A stretch of 64,000 bases of DNA, taken from contig JACKEJ010000005.1 of assembly GCA_020633055.1 (NCBI GenBank), positions 1,040,202 through 1,104,201 on the forward strand, given 5' to 3'. Positions 44,595 to 53,617 of this stretch are shown one piece after another (position 1 is the first letter of the stretch; each line of letters opens with the position of its first letter). Under the pieces are notes generated by a model. That model was not told the origin of the DNA. It saw only the letters and a list, made by a program, of their open reading frames with translations, and made no database searches. The position numbers and the translations under genes are program-made. The stretch is from Sandaracinaceae bacterium (lineage in GTDB: Bacteria > Myxococcota_A > Polyangia > Polyangiales > Houyiibacteriaceae).

Positions 44595-47500
44595 ATGCCT
44601 CGGTTTGCCTGCTCCGGTCGCTCTCTCTTCCTGACCCACGCGCTGCTCGCCCTCGCCGCGTTCGCGACGACTCCGAGTGAGGCGGCCGCGCAGCCCACGC
44701 TTAGCGCGAGCTTCGAGCACACCACCATCGGTCCCGGCAGCGCGACCTTCCTGCGCTTCGTGGTGAACAACGCGAGCCAGCCCACGGCGGCGACGGACGG
44801 CGCGTTCACCGCGGTGCTGCCAGCCGGGGTCACGCTGGCCGCCGTCGTCGAGGCGAGCAGCTCATGCGTGGACACCGTGATCGACGCGCCAGCGGGCGGC
44901 TCGACGATCAGCGTGGCGGACGTCCGGGTCCCGGCCTTCGGCTCGTGCACGGTGAGCGTGTTGGTGACCAGCAGCACCCCTGGGATGCACATGCTGGCGA
45001 CCGGCACGCTCACGACGAGTGCGGGCAACAGCGCGGCCGCGAGCGCCACGCTGACCGTCGCGACGGACCGGCCTGGGTTCACGTTGAGCGCGGCCCCTGC
45101 CAGCGTCCCGTTCCGCGGGCGCAGCCGCCTGACGTACACGATCGACAACACGGCCAACGGCATGCTGCTGGCGTCCATGGCGTTCTCCCACGCGCTCCCG
45201 ACGGGCGTGGTGCTGGCGGATCCCCCTCGCGCACAGTCCGACTGCGGCGGGGCGCTCACGGCGGTTGCTGGGACCCAGACGGTCACGCTCTCCCCTGGGG
45301 GTGTTCTCGCGGCAGGGGGCACGTGTACCGTGGCCGTCGACGTGCGCGTGGGAGCCGCGGGACCGGTCGGGCTGGTGAGCGGGCAGGTCACGGCAGCGCT
45401 GGGTGGCTTCATGCAGGTCGTCGGCGGGCGCGCCGCGGGAACGGTCACCGGTACGGTCGACCACGCGGTGCTCGAGGTGGACTTTCTGTCGGACCCCGTC
45501 GCACCCGGGGCCACCGCGAGCGTCGCGTACACGCTCTACAACCGCAGCCGAGACGAGGCGCTCACGGGGCTCGGCTTCCAGCACGACCTCGACGCTGCGC
45601 TGAGCGGCTTGGTGGCGACGGGGGTCAGCGACAACGACTGCGGGGCGACGGTGACCACGGGCAGCACGGTGAGCGTGTCGGACGCGGCCGTGGAGGCGGG
45701 CGGCGAGTGCCACGTCGAGGTCACCGTCCAGGTGCCCAGCGGCGCCGTCGGAGGCGCGTTCACGAGCACCACGAGCGCGCTCACGGCCGACCCGTCGGCG
45801 AGCGTGGTGGGAGCCGCCGCGAGCGACGTGCTCGTCGTGACCACGGGCCCGCTGGTGTCGCTCGTCCTCTCGCCGGATCCCGTTGGCGCTGGCGACGTGC
45901 TGACCGCGGAGTTCACCATCACGAACGGGTCCAGCACGCAGCCGTTGAGCGCCATCAGCTTCACCGCACCGCTCGACAGCTTCCTGCCGGGCGCGTCCTT
46001 CACGTTGCCCGGCACCCCCTGTGGCGCGGGTTCGCTCCTCGCGCAGATCGGCGGCAACAACCCGTTCTTGCAGTTCGCCACCGGCTCCCTCCCGGCCGCG
46101 GGGAGCTGCACCTTCAGCGCGACGGTCACGGTCCCGAGCGGCACGCCGAGCGGCCGGCAGCAGCTGCAGACGTCGATCCCCACCGCCGACCAGGGTGGAC
46201 CCGTGACGGGCACCGCCGGCGGCGCGAGCGTGGACATCTTCGCGCCTCCGCACCTCGCACTCTCGTTCGAAGGCGCGGTGCTGCCCGGCCAGAGCGGCAC
46301 CCTGAGCGTCACGCTCACCAACAACGAGAACGGCGCGACCACCACCGGACTCGGCTTCGCCCTGCTGCCCATCGCGACCCTCACCGGGGCCACGTACGCG
46401 GGGCTGCCGGCCTCGGGCTTCTGCGGCGCGGGCTCGAGCGCGAGCGTGGACGGTCCCGGGACGACCGTGACGTTCGCGGACATCACGCTCGACGTGGGTA
46501 GCTCCTGCACGTTCGAGCTCGAGGTGCTCGTCCCCGCCGCCGCATCGCCCGGCACCTACACGGTGAGCTCCAGCGCGCCCAGCGGCACGGTCGGCAGCGT
46601 CGGCAGCACGGCCGAGGCGCGCAGCACGGAGCTGACCGTGGTCGTCACCAGCGCGTCCATCGACGTCGTGGACGACCCCGCCGCGCCCGGCGACACGGTC
46701 ACGCTGCGCTTCACCCTGTCGAACGACGCCGCGACGGGGGACATCACGGGGCTGTCCACGTCGCTGAACCTCGGCGCCGAGCTGTCGGGGCTGAGCGCCA
46801 TAGGCGTCCCCATGAGCGACGTGTGCGGGGCGGGCTCGCAGCTGAGCGGGACGACGACGCTGCTGCTCACGGGCGGAGCACTGACGGCGGGAAGCAGCTG
46901 CACGTTCGACGTCACGCTGCAGGTCCCCGCCGCCGCCACGCCGGGCGAGTACACGCTGCGCACGGGCCCGCTCAACATGACCTTCGATGGCTCCCCGCTC
47001 GTCGCGTCGGCCATCTCGACGGGGCTCGTCGTGGGCGCGCCCTTGATGCTCGGCGTCGCCCTGTCCGAGAGCCCCGTGCGGGCAGGCGGGACCACGACGC
47101 TCTCGGTGACGCTCGCGAACGCCGGCGGCAACACGGCTTCGGCGCTGGCGTTCACGCTGGATCTGGATGCGGCCTACCCGGGCTTGGTGGCGACTGCCTT
47201 GCCCAGCGGCGGAGAGTGTGGCGCCACCATCACGGGCACCAGCACGCTCAGCGTCAGCGGCGGGACGCTGCTGGGAGGCGCCATGTGCTCGTTCGACGTG
47301 GAGCTGACCCTGCCCGACGCGCCCGCTCCGCAAGGTGGCGCGACGCTGACGACGAGCGCCCTGAGCGGCACCGTCGGGGGCGCTGACGCGAGCGCCCCAC
47401 CCGCCGCGGTCACCCTCGCCGTGCACGCGTTGGACCTCACCCTGCCGACGGAGACGCAGCTCGAGGCTGGCACGAGCGCGGAGCTGGTCCTGTCGCTCAC

Positions 47501-48413
47501 GAACTTCACGGGCGGCACGCTCGCCGAGGCGAGCGCGACCCTGTCACTGGCCGGGCTCCCCAGCGGCGTGAGCGTGGACGACATCGCGTTCGACGACGCG
47601 TGCCAAGGTGCGGTGTCCGTGACCGGGACGACCGTGCTCGCGTTGCGCGCCACGGGGCTCGCGCCCGGACAACAGTGTGACGTCGTGCTGACGCTGTCCG
47701 CGCTGGCGACGGCGGCCCCGACGACCCTCACGCTCAACACCTCCCCGGTGACGGACGGAAGCGCCGAGGTGGGCGCGGCCGCGAGCGGCGTGCTGCGCAT
47801 CCTCGCCGCCGCCCAGCCCTCGTTCGGGCTCGCCGTGACGCCGGCCTTCATCATGCCTGGCGGGAGCGCGACCCTCACGTACATCGTCACGAACGCGGGC
47901 AGCATCGCGGCCCTCGATGGCCTCGCGTTCACGCACGCGCTGCCGACCGAGGTCACCGTGGACGACGGCGTCGCGGCGACCAACGACTGCGGTGGGACGC
48001 TCGAGACGACCGCTGGCAGCGTGGCCCTCACTGGGGGCTCGCTGGGGGCCATGACGACCTGCACCATCACGGTGACCGTGACCAGCGCGACCCTCGGAGA
48101 GTACACGCTCACGCCGAGCGCGCTCGACTCGTCGCGCGGCAGCCTGAGCGCGCCGAGCACCACGCTGTCGGTGGTCGCCGAGCTACCGGACCTGGGCACG
48201 CCGGACGGCGGCACGTCCCCCGATGGTGCGGTGACGATGGACGGTGGCGCCGCAGACAACGGCACGGGTCCCGGAGTGGGCGGGGGCGGCGGCTGCGGCT
48301 GCCACGTGAGCGGCGCTGGCGACCAGCGTGGGCTGCTCGGGGTCGCGTTGGTCATGCTGGGGCTGGTGGGTGCGCGCCGGCGGCGCCGGGGCCAGGCCCG
48401 CAGACGCGGCTGA
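44595..48413 (+). CDS. Large surface protein with nine Ig-like repeats and MYXO-CTERM-like tail
   Basis: The protein has a signal peptide (ending EAAAQ) and then nine repeats of about 120 residues. Each contains a pattern like DPVAPG(A/D)T followed by TLxN and (D/E)CG...(G/S)xCxFxxxV. Two conserved cysteines per repeat suggest one disulfide per domain. The fold resembles DUF11-type adhesin-like domains. The C-terminus has a Gly/Asp/Thr linker, GCGCHVSGAG, a transmembrane helix (GLLGVALVMLGLVGA) and an Arg cluster, like the MYXO-CTERM sorting tail of myxobacteria. GTG 44574 would add seven residues. It probably sits on the cell surface. Confidence 0.85.
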   Translation: MPRFACSGRSLFLTHALLALAAFATTPSEAAAQPTLSASFEHTTIGPGSATFLRFVVNNASQPTAATDGAFTAVLPAGVTLAAVVEASSSCVDTVIDAPAGGSTISVADVRVPAFGSCTVSVLVTSSTPGMHMLATGTLTTSAGNSAAASATLTVATDRPGFTLSAAPASVPFRGRSRLTYTIDNTANGMLLASMAFSHALPTGVVLADPPRAQSDCGGALTAVAGTQTVTLSPGGVLAAGGTCTVAVDVRVGAAGPVGLVSGQVTAALGGFMQVVGGRAAGTVTGTVDHAVLEVDFLSDPVAPGATASVAYTLYNRSRDEALTGLGFQHDLDAALSGLVATGVSDNDCGATVTTGSTVSVSDAAVEAGGECHVEVTVQVPSGAVGGAFTSTTSALTADPSASVVGAAASDVLVVTTGPLVSLVLSPDPVGAGDVLTAEFTITNGSSTQPLSAISFTAPLDSFLPGASFTLPGTPCGAGSLLAQIGGNNPFLQFATGSLPAAGSCTFSATVTVPSGTPSGRQQLQTSIPTADQGGPVTGTAGGASVDIFAPPHLALSFEGAVLPGQSGTLSVTLTNNENGATTTGLGFALLPIATLTGATYAGLPASGFCGAGSSASVDGPGTTVTFADITLDVGSSCTFELEVLVPAAASPGTYTVSSSAPSGTVGSVGSTAEARSTELTVVVTSASIDVVDDPAAPGDTVTLRFTLSNDAATGDITGLSTSLNLGAELSGLSAIGVPMSDVCGAGSQLSGTTTLLLTGGALTAGSSCTFDVTLQVPAAATPGEYTLRTGPLNMTFDGSPLVASAISTGLVVGAPLMLGVALSESPVRAGGTTTLSVTLANAGGNTASALAFTLDLDAAYPGLVATALPSGGECGATITGTSTLSVSGGTLLGGAMCSFDVELTLPDAPAPQGGATLTTSALSGTVGGADASAPPAAVTLAVHALDLTLPTETQLEAGTSAELVLSLTNFTGGTLAEASATLSLAGLPSGVSVDDIAFDDACQGAVSVTGTTVLALRATGLAPGQQCDVVLTLSALATAAPTTLTLNTSPVTDGSAEVGAAASGVLRILAAAQPSFGLAVTPAFIMPGGSATLTYIVTNAGSIAALDGLAFTHALPTEVTVDDGVAATNDCGGTLETTAGSVALTGGSLGAMTTCTITVTVTSATLGEYTLTPSALDSSRGSLSAPSTTLSVVAELPDLGTPDGGTSPDGAVTMDGGAADNGTGPGVGGGGGCGCHVSGAGDQRGLLGVALVMLGLVGARRRRRGQARRRG

Positions 48414-48574
48414 TGCAGGCCGGTCCAGCGCGCGACGCTCGGACCGCCTACGAACACCGAGCGCAGCGGCCCGTGGCCCTTCGGGCCGCTCTCGCCTGAT
48501 CAGCGTGGCGCGGCGGCCCGCCCGCTTCCGCCAGCCGGGACCGCGCACCAGCGCGTCGTGCAGCGGTCTGCCGC

Positions 48575-50614
48575 TCAGGCCGCTTCCGCCAACCCGGAGC
48601 GGCGGAGGAGCGCGTCCAGCTCCGGGTCGCGGCCCATGAAGGCGCGGTAGAGCTCGCCCGGGTCGCGGCTGTCGCCCATGGACAGGATGCTCTCGCGGAA
48701 CGCCCGCCCGACCTCGGGGTTGGTGACCCCCTCGGCCGCAAAGCGTGAGAACGCGTCGGCGTCCAGCACCTCGGCCCACTTGTAGCTGTAGTACGCGGCG
48801 GCGTAGCCCACCGGGCTCGCGAAGAGGTGCGTGAAGCCCGCGATCATGGCGTAGTCGTCGGGGTACGGGCACGCCGAGAAGCGCGCCAGCAGCGCGCGGG
48901 CGTAGTCCAGCACGCTGCCGTCGGTGGCCGGGTCGTAGGCCGTGTGGAGCCGCAGGTCCACGCTGGAGAAGCCCAGCTGCCGCATCTGTGCGTTGCCGGC
49001 GCGGAAGGTGCGCGCCGCCTGCATCTTGTCGAACAAGGCTGCGGGGATGGGCTCGTTGGTCTGGTAGTGGCGCGCGAAGAGGTCCAGCGCCTCGCGCTCC
49101 CAGCACCAGTTCTCCATGATCTGCGACGGAAGCTCGACGAAGTCCCACGCCACGTTGGTGCCCGCCAGGCTGCGCACGGACACGCGGCTGAGCGAGTGGT
49201 GCAGCAGGTGGCCGAACTCGTGGAACAGGGTCTCCACCTCACGGTGGGTGAGCAGCGCGGGCTTGTCGGCGGTGGGCTGCGTGTTGTTGGCGCAGAACAG
49301 GCCCAGCTGGGGGCCGCCGTCCACGGCCGAGATGAGCGGGTTCATCCACGCGCCGCCGCGCTTGTTCTCGCGCGGGTAGAGGTCCGCGTAGAACGACGCC
49401 ACGTGCGCGCCGCTGGGGTCCACGATGCGGTACGTCGTCACGGCCGGGTCCCACGTGGGCAGCGTGGTCGGCTCGATGCGCACGTCGAACAGCCGCTGCA
49501 CGATGGCGAAGAGCCCGTCGAGCACACCCTGCACCGGGAAGTAGGGGCGCAGCTCCTCTTCGTCGAAGTCGAAGCGCGCGCGCCGCAGCTTCTCGGCGTA
49601 GTAGCCCACGTCCCAAGGCTCGAGTGGTAGCGCGTCCGGGCCCTCCAGCTCGCGTCGGTAGGCCTGCAGCTCCTCGTTCTCCTGCGCGAACGCGCGCTCG
49701 GTGCGGGTCACCAGGTCGTCCACGAACTCGGTCGCGCGCGCGCCGCTCTGCGCCATGCGGCTCTCGAGCACCAAGTCCGCGAAGTTGGCGTAGCCGAGCA
49801 GCGCGGCCTTCTCCCCGCGCAGCGCGACGATCTCCTGCAGCAGCGGCCCGTTGTCGAACGCGCCGCTGGTGGCGCGCGTGTTGTAGGCGCGCCAGACCTG
49901 CTCGCGCACCGCGCGGTCGTCCAGGTAGGTGAGCAGCGGGATGAGGCTGGGTGCGTGCAGCGTGAAGCGGTAGCCCTCCTTCTTCTGCGCGACGGCCGCC
50001 TCGCGCGCGGCGACCCGGGCGCTCTCGGGCAGTCCGGCCAGGCCGTCTTCGCTGGGGATGTACAGCTCGAACGCGTTGGTCGCGTCCAGCACGTTCTGCG
50101 AGAAGCGCGTGGTGATCTCGGAGAGGCGCGTGTCGATGGCCTCGAGGCGCGCCTTCTTGGCCCCCTCGAGGGCCGCGCCGTTGCGTCGAAAGCTCTCGAG
50201 CGTCTTCTTGAGGAAGCGTGCGCGGGTGGCGTCGAGCGCAGCCGCCTCGGCCGTCTGCGAGAAGGCCGTGACGCGCTCGTAGAGGCCGTTGTCCATGGAG
50301 AGGGCCGACCAGAACGCGGTGGTCTTGGGGATGGTCTGGTTGTAGGCGTCGCGCAGCGCGTCCGTGGTGGCGACGCTCTCGAGGTGCTCGAGCACGGTGC
50401 TGGCCAGCTCCAGCTTGGCCGTGGCCGCCTCCATGGCCCCGAGGGTGTTCTCGTACGTGGGCGCGGCCGTGCTGGCCCGCACCACGGCGAGGGCCTCTTG
50501 GGCGTCCGCGATGAGGGCGTCGATGGCGGGCACGGCGTGCTCGGGGCGCACCGCGTCGAAGGGCAGCTCGAAGCCGAGGTCGAGGAGGGGGTTCTGGGCC
50601 GGGGGGTTCGTCAT
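48575..50614 (-). CDS. M3-family oligopeptidase (PrlC/Dcp-like)
   Basis: The 679-residue zinc peptidase cleaves short peptides in the cytoplasm. The zinc motif HEFGH lies near residue 466 in VETLFHEFGHLLHH, with the second Glu downstream. KRGGAWMNPLISAVDGG and YSYKWAEVLDADAF are M3 hallmarks. The N-terminus NPLLDLGFELPFDAVRPEHAV resembles oligopeptidase A. ATG 50614 was selected because it gives the family start. The gene's 3' end converges on the large repeat protein gene across 161 bases. Confidence 0.94.
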   Translation of the reverse strand: MTNPPAQNPLLDLGFELPFDAVRPEHAVPAIDALIADAQEALAVVRASTAAPTYENTLGAMEAATAKLELASTVLEHLESVATTDALRDAYNQTIPKTTAFWSALSMDNGLYERVTAFSQTAEAAALDATRARFLKKTLESFRRNGAALEGAKKARLEAIDTRLSEITTRFSQNVLDATNAFELYIPSEDGLAGLPESARVAAREAAVAQKKEGYRFTLHAPSLIPLLTYLDDRAVREQVWRAYNTRATSGAFDNGPLLQEIVALRGEKAALLGYANFADLVLESRMAQSGARATEFVDDLVTRTERAFAQENEELQAYRRELEGPDALPLEPWDVGYYAEKLRRARFDFDEEELRPYFPVQGVLDGLFAIVQRLFDVRIEPTTLPTWDPAVTTYRIVDPSGAHVASFYADLYPRENKRGGAWMNPLISAVDGGPQLGLFCANNTQPTADKPALLTHREVETLFHEFGHLLHHSLSRVSVRSLAGTNVAWDFVELPSQIMENWCWEREALDLFARHYQTNEPIPAALFDKMQAARTFRAGNAQMRQLGFSSVDLRLHTAYDPATDGSVLDYARALLARFSACPYPDDYAMIAGFTHLFASPVGYAAAYYSYKWAEVLDADAFSRFAAEGVTNPEVGRAFRESILSMGDSRDPGELYRAFMGRDPELDALLRRSGLAEAA

Positions 50615-50751
50615 GGTGGGAGGGATCCTACTCGACTCGGTCGCCGGAGCACGCGCAGGAGTTACACGCCGAGGTCCGCTGCGACGCAATGCGCGGCCGA
50701 ACGAGCAGCGCGTGATCGGCTGCCCGAGCGCCAGCCTGCTACCCTGGCCGC

Positions 50752-51147
50752 ATGAGTGACGCGTTCGACTTGGGGAAGACCCCCGTGCACCTGGGCCTCG
50801 GCGCGACGGCCTCCGTGCAGCCCGCCTTCACCGGCATGGCCTGGTACGCCGACTACGCAGAGCGCACTGCGGCGGACGGGGACGAGGGGCGCTTGGTGAG
50901 CATGTACACGTTCACCGAGTCCTGGGGGTCGTGGGAGATGCACCCGCGCGGGCACGAGCTGGTGGTCGTGACCAGCGGCAAGCTGGTGCTGGTTCAGGAG
51001 CGCGACGGCGACGAAGTGCGCACCACGCTCGGCGTCGGCGAAGCGGCCATCAACGCGCCGGGCGTGTGGCACACGGCAGACGTGCTCGAGCCGACCACCG
51101 CGCTGTTCATCACCGCGGGTGCCGGCACGGAGCACCGTCCGCGCTGA
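50752..51147 (+). CDS. Small cupin protein
   Basis: The 131-residue protein is a single-domain beta-barrel cupin. The metal motif reads SWEMHPRGHELVVVTSGKLVLVQ and the second His is in APGVWHTAD. These can bind one metal ion; enzyme or sensor roles are both possible. The last 154 bases are overlapped by the convergent dioxygenase gene on the other strand. It starts 137 bases from the divergent M3 peptidase gene. Confidence 0.8.
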   Translation: MSDAFDLGKTPVHLGLGATASVQPAFTGMAWYADYAERTAADGDEGRLVSMYTFTESWGSWEMHPRGHELVVVTSGKLVLVQERDGDEVRTTLGVGEAAINAPGVWHTADVLEPTTALFITAGAGTEHRPR

Positions 51148-52649
51148 GGGTGTGTCGGGTGCACGAGCACGCGCCCGTCGTAGCCCGAGACCAACACGGC
51201 GTCGTCGCCCCAGCCGCGGATGCGCGTGATGAAGTCGGGACGTTGGGCGAGCACGCTGGGAGCCTGGCGCGGGCCACGATGGCGCAGCACGCGCCCGTCC
51301 TCGCCTCCGCTGACGAGCTCGCCGGCGCACGTCAGCTCGAGGGCCGTGACCGGGCCGCGGTGCGCGTCGATGGTCGGAACGGAGTCACGGCGCCCGCGGG
51401 GACCGCGCGGTGCGTGCAGGGCCACGACGCGCCCATCGTGAAGGCCCACCCAGGCACCCCAGGTGGGGTGTGCCGCGAGGGACCGCACGGGCGCGGGCAT
51501 GGGTGTGCGCCCCACCTCGACCAGGCGCTCCCCGTCCCACACGACACGGTGCACCCGGCCGCCCTCCCCGCCCACGAGCCACGCACGGCCCGTGTCGTCC
51601 AGCTTTGCGAGCGCCCACAGGAAGCCGCCGCGCCGGAAGCGCAGCCGCGCGAGGGGCGCGCCGTCGGGCGCGAGCACCTGCACGAGCCCGTCGGCCCCGG
51701 CGCTGACGAAGCCGCCGGCACACGGCGCGAGCGCGAGCACGACGCCCCGTTGGACGCGCTGGGCGCGCCCCTCCCGCTCCAAGCGCTCCGTGAGCGCAAC
51801 CACCTGTCCGTGACGGTTGCCCACCAGCACCGCTCCCGTGGGGTCGCACGCGATGGCGGTGGGCGACGGCAGCTGCAGCGTGAGCGCGCGCTCGTCCTCT
51901 CGGCGGCGGGAGTTGGGGACGCAGCGGCGCACCGTACCGTCCCGCCCGACGCTGACGACGGCCCCGGACGACGTGACGGCCACGTCCCAGACGTAGCCGC
52001 GGTGCCCCCCTGACGAGGTCGCCGGGCGCCGCCGCGCCGCGCCCTCGCGAGGCAGGACACGCTGGTAGAGCAAGTCACTGCGCAGCACGACCTTGGTGCC
52101 CCCCGTCACCGCCTCCCCGTCGTGCCACGCGTCGTGCGGGAACACCGTGGCCAGCCCCGCTCGCGGCGTGATGCTGAGCATGGGTCCCGCCGCAGGGTCG
52201 GCGCTCTCGTAGAAGCGCGTTCGTCCGCCCTCGTGGGCGCCTCCGTCGGTGAGGTACAGCATGAGCGTGCGCTCGCTGCGGACGTCGTCCGTGGGGGCGT
52301 AGGCGCCGTCGCGGTGGCGCTGGAACGACTGACCGTCGCGGTAGCGACACGCGCGGAAGCGCGGGTTGAGGCCCACCAGCCGCGCGACCGCGCCCCCCTC
52401 GACGCGCACCTCGGCGGGCAGGTGCGGGCGGAGCTGCGCGAAGAGCTTGGCCGCGAGCTCGGGGTCGTCGAACACGAGCCGGTCGTTGTCGCGGTAGCCG
52501 CCTGGGTAGCGCCCAGCCGTGGCGCGGAAGCCACGCAAGACGAGCCGCGCGCGCAGGCTGCGCAGGGCCTCGGGGGCGAGGGCGTCCGGGACGAGCACGA
52601 TGGAGGACTCGAGCGACTCGGGGGCGGGCAGCGCATTATTTGGTTGCAT
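50994..52649 (-). CDS. 2OG-Fe(II) dioxygenase fused to a WD40-like propeller
   Basis: The 551-residue protein has two parts. Residues about 1-190 are a prolyl-4-hydroxylase-type 2-oxoglutarate dioxygenase, with the iron ligands HRD in SFQRHRDGAYAP and His in AWHDGEAV, followed by a Lys/Arg-containing GGTKVVLRSD. Residues about 205-505 form seven repeats with endings like VSVGRDGTVRR, VSAGADGLVQV, VSGGEDGRVLR and VSGYDGRVLV, consistent with a seven-blade propeller. The last 45 residues overlap the cupin gene antisense and are low-complexity, so the natural end may be just after the seventh blade. ATG 52649 lies inside an operator-like palindrome. The target is unknown. Confidence 0.82.
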   Translation of the reverse strand: MQPNNALPAPESLESSIVLVPDALAPEALRSLRARLVLRGFRATAGRYPGGYRDNDRLVFDDPELAAKLFAQLRPHLPAEVRVEGGAVARLVGLNPRFRACRYRDGQSFQRHRDGAYAPTDDVRSERTLMLYLTDGGAHEGGRTRFYESADPAAGPMLSITPRAGLATVFPHDAWHDGEAVTGGTKVVLRSDLLYQRVLPREGAARRRPATSSGGHRGYVWDVAVTSSGAVVSVGRDGTVRRCVPNSRRREDERALTLQLPSPTAIACDPTGAVLVGNRHGQVVALTERLEREGRAQRVQRGVVLALAPCAGGFVSAGADGLVQVLAPDGAPLARLRFRRGGFLWALAKLDDTGRAWLVGGEGGRVHRVVWDGERLVEVGRTPMPAPVRSLAAHPTWGAWVGLHDGRVVALHAPRGPRGRRDSVPTIDAHRGPVTALELTCAGELVSGGEDGRVLRHRGPRQAPSVLAQRPDFITRIRGWGDDAVLVSGYDGRVLVHPTHPQRGRCSVPAPAVMNSAVVGSSTSAVCHTPGALMAASPTPSVVRTSSPSRS

Positions 52650-52660
52650 GACCAAATGAT
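52635..52660. promoter_or_regulatory. 26-bp near-palindrome over the dioxygenase start codon
   Basis: ATTATTTGGT (52635-52644) matches the reverse complement of ACCAAATGAT (52651-52660) at 9 of 10 positions; the inner ATTTGGT and ACCAAAT pair exactly. It covers the ATG (52647-52649) of the dioxygenase gene and lies 27 bases before the divergent TetR start. A TetR dimer could block both. Confidence 0.7.
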
Positions 52661-52686
52661 AAACACGTGCTAGCGTCCCGCGCAAG

Positions 52687-53295
52687 ATGCCGAGACCGAG
52701 CAACACCGCGGCGCGCCGCGCGCAGATCATCGAAGGCCTGCTCCAGGTCATCGCCGAGGAGGGCTACGAAGGCGCGACCATCGCCTCCATCGCGCGGGCC
52801 GCGGGGCTCGGGAGCGGCCTCGTGCACTACCACTTCAGCAGCAAGCAGGCGGTGTTGTTGGCGCTCATCGAGCGCATCGGGGAGCTCATCGAAGCGCGCT
52901 ACGCCCGACGCCTCGACGCCGCTGGCAGCGACCCTGCCGCTCGGCTGCGCGCCTACCTCGACGCGCACCTGGCGCTGGGGGACGACGCCGAGCCCAGGGC
53001 CGTCGCGGCGTGGGTCGTGATCGGCGCGGAGGCGCTGCGGCAACCCGCGGTGGGAGAGGTCTACCGCGCCATGGTGGCGCGCCGGCTCGCCACGCTCGAA
53101 GCGCTGGCGGGTGAGCTCCTGCGTGAGCGCGTGGGCCACGCCCGCGGCGCTCGCGAGGCTGCGGCGGGCATCCTCTCGGCCATCGAGGGCGCCTATCAGC
53201 TGGCGGCCGCCGCCCCGACAGCCATGCCGCGTGGCCGCGCGGCGCGTGTGGTCGAGCGCATGGCGCTGGGCCTGCTCCACCCCGAGGCCGACTGA
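52687..53295 (+). CDS. TetR-family regulator, probably of the dioxygenase-propeller gene
   Basis: The 202-residue protein has a TetR DNA-binding domain with AQIIEGLLQVIAEEGYEGA, TIASIARAAGLGSGLVHYHF and SSKQAVLLALIERI, closest in style to BetI/AcrR proteins. The ligand domain is variable. It is divergent from the dioxygenase-propeller gene 37 bases away, and the palindrome between them is the natural operator. Its own start ATG 52687 begins MPRPSNTAARRAQ. Confidence 0.92.
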   Translation: MPRPSNTAARRAQIIEGLLQVIAEEGYEGATIASIARAAGLGSGLVHYHFSSKQAVLLALIERIGELIEARYARRLDAAGSDPAARLRAYLDAHLALGDDAEPRAVAAWVVIGAEALRQPAVGEVYRAMVARRLATLEALAGELLRERVGHARGAREAAAGILSAIEGAYQLAAAAPTAMPRGRAARVVERMALGLLHPEAD

Positions 53296-53617
53296 CCGCC
53301 TACGACCTGGGCACCATGCGTGGTCACCGAACACAGCCCCGGGTTCGCATGCGCGACCGCGGCGGACGGCCACTGGGCCTCGGAATGCCAGCGAAGGAAC
53401 GGGCGGTAGTACTGCATGCCAGGGGGGATCGTTGCCAACTCGTACCGCAACGTCTTGCGTCGACAGGGGCGACCGGGACTCTCGGATAGTTCATGGGAAC
53501 GACGTCGTGATTGGACCCCTGCGCAGCAAGGTGAGCTACGACGAGCGCCTGCGGCCAGTGGTCTCGCGCACCATGCGCAGCGCGGATCCGAACGCCACGG
53601 GCAAGCGCCCGCCCGCT
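53296..53617. other. Intergenic stretch without a supported gene
   Basis: The 322 bases between the TetR gene and the convergent lipoprotein gene hold only short unconvincing frames. One plus-strand frame includes SRIVHGNDVVIGPLRSK, which recalls a class-3 lipase segment, but the lipase motifs before it are missing. It is best seen as a remnant or chance. Confidence 0.5.

Noticed and set aside
53440..53617. Possible class-3 lipase fragment with RIVHGNDVV
   Set aside because: The upstream nucleophile motif is missing in every frame and the remaining sequence is low-complexity; kept only as a possible remnant.
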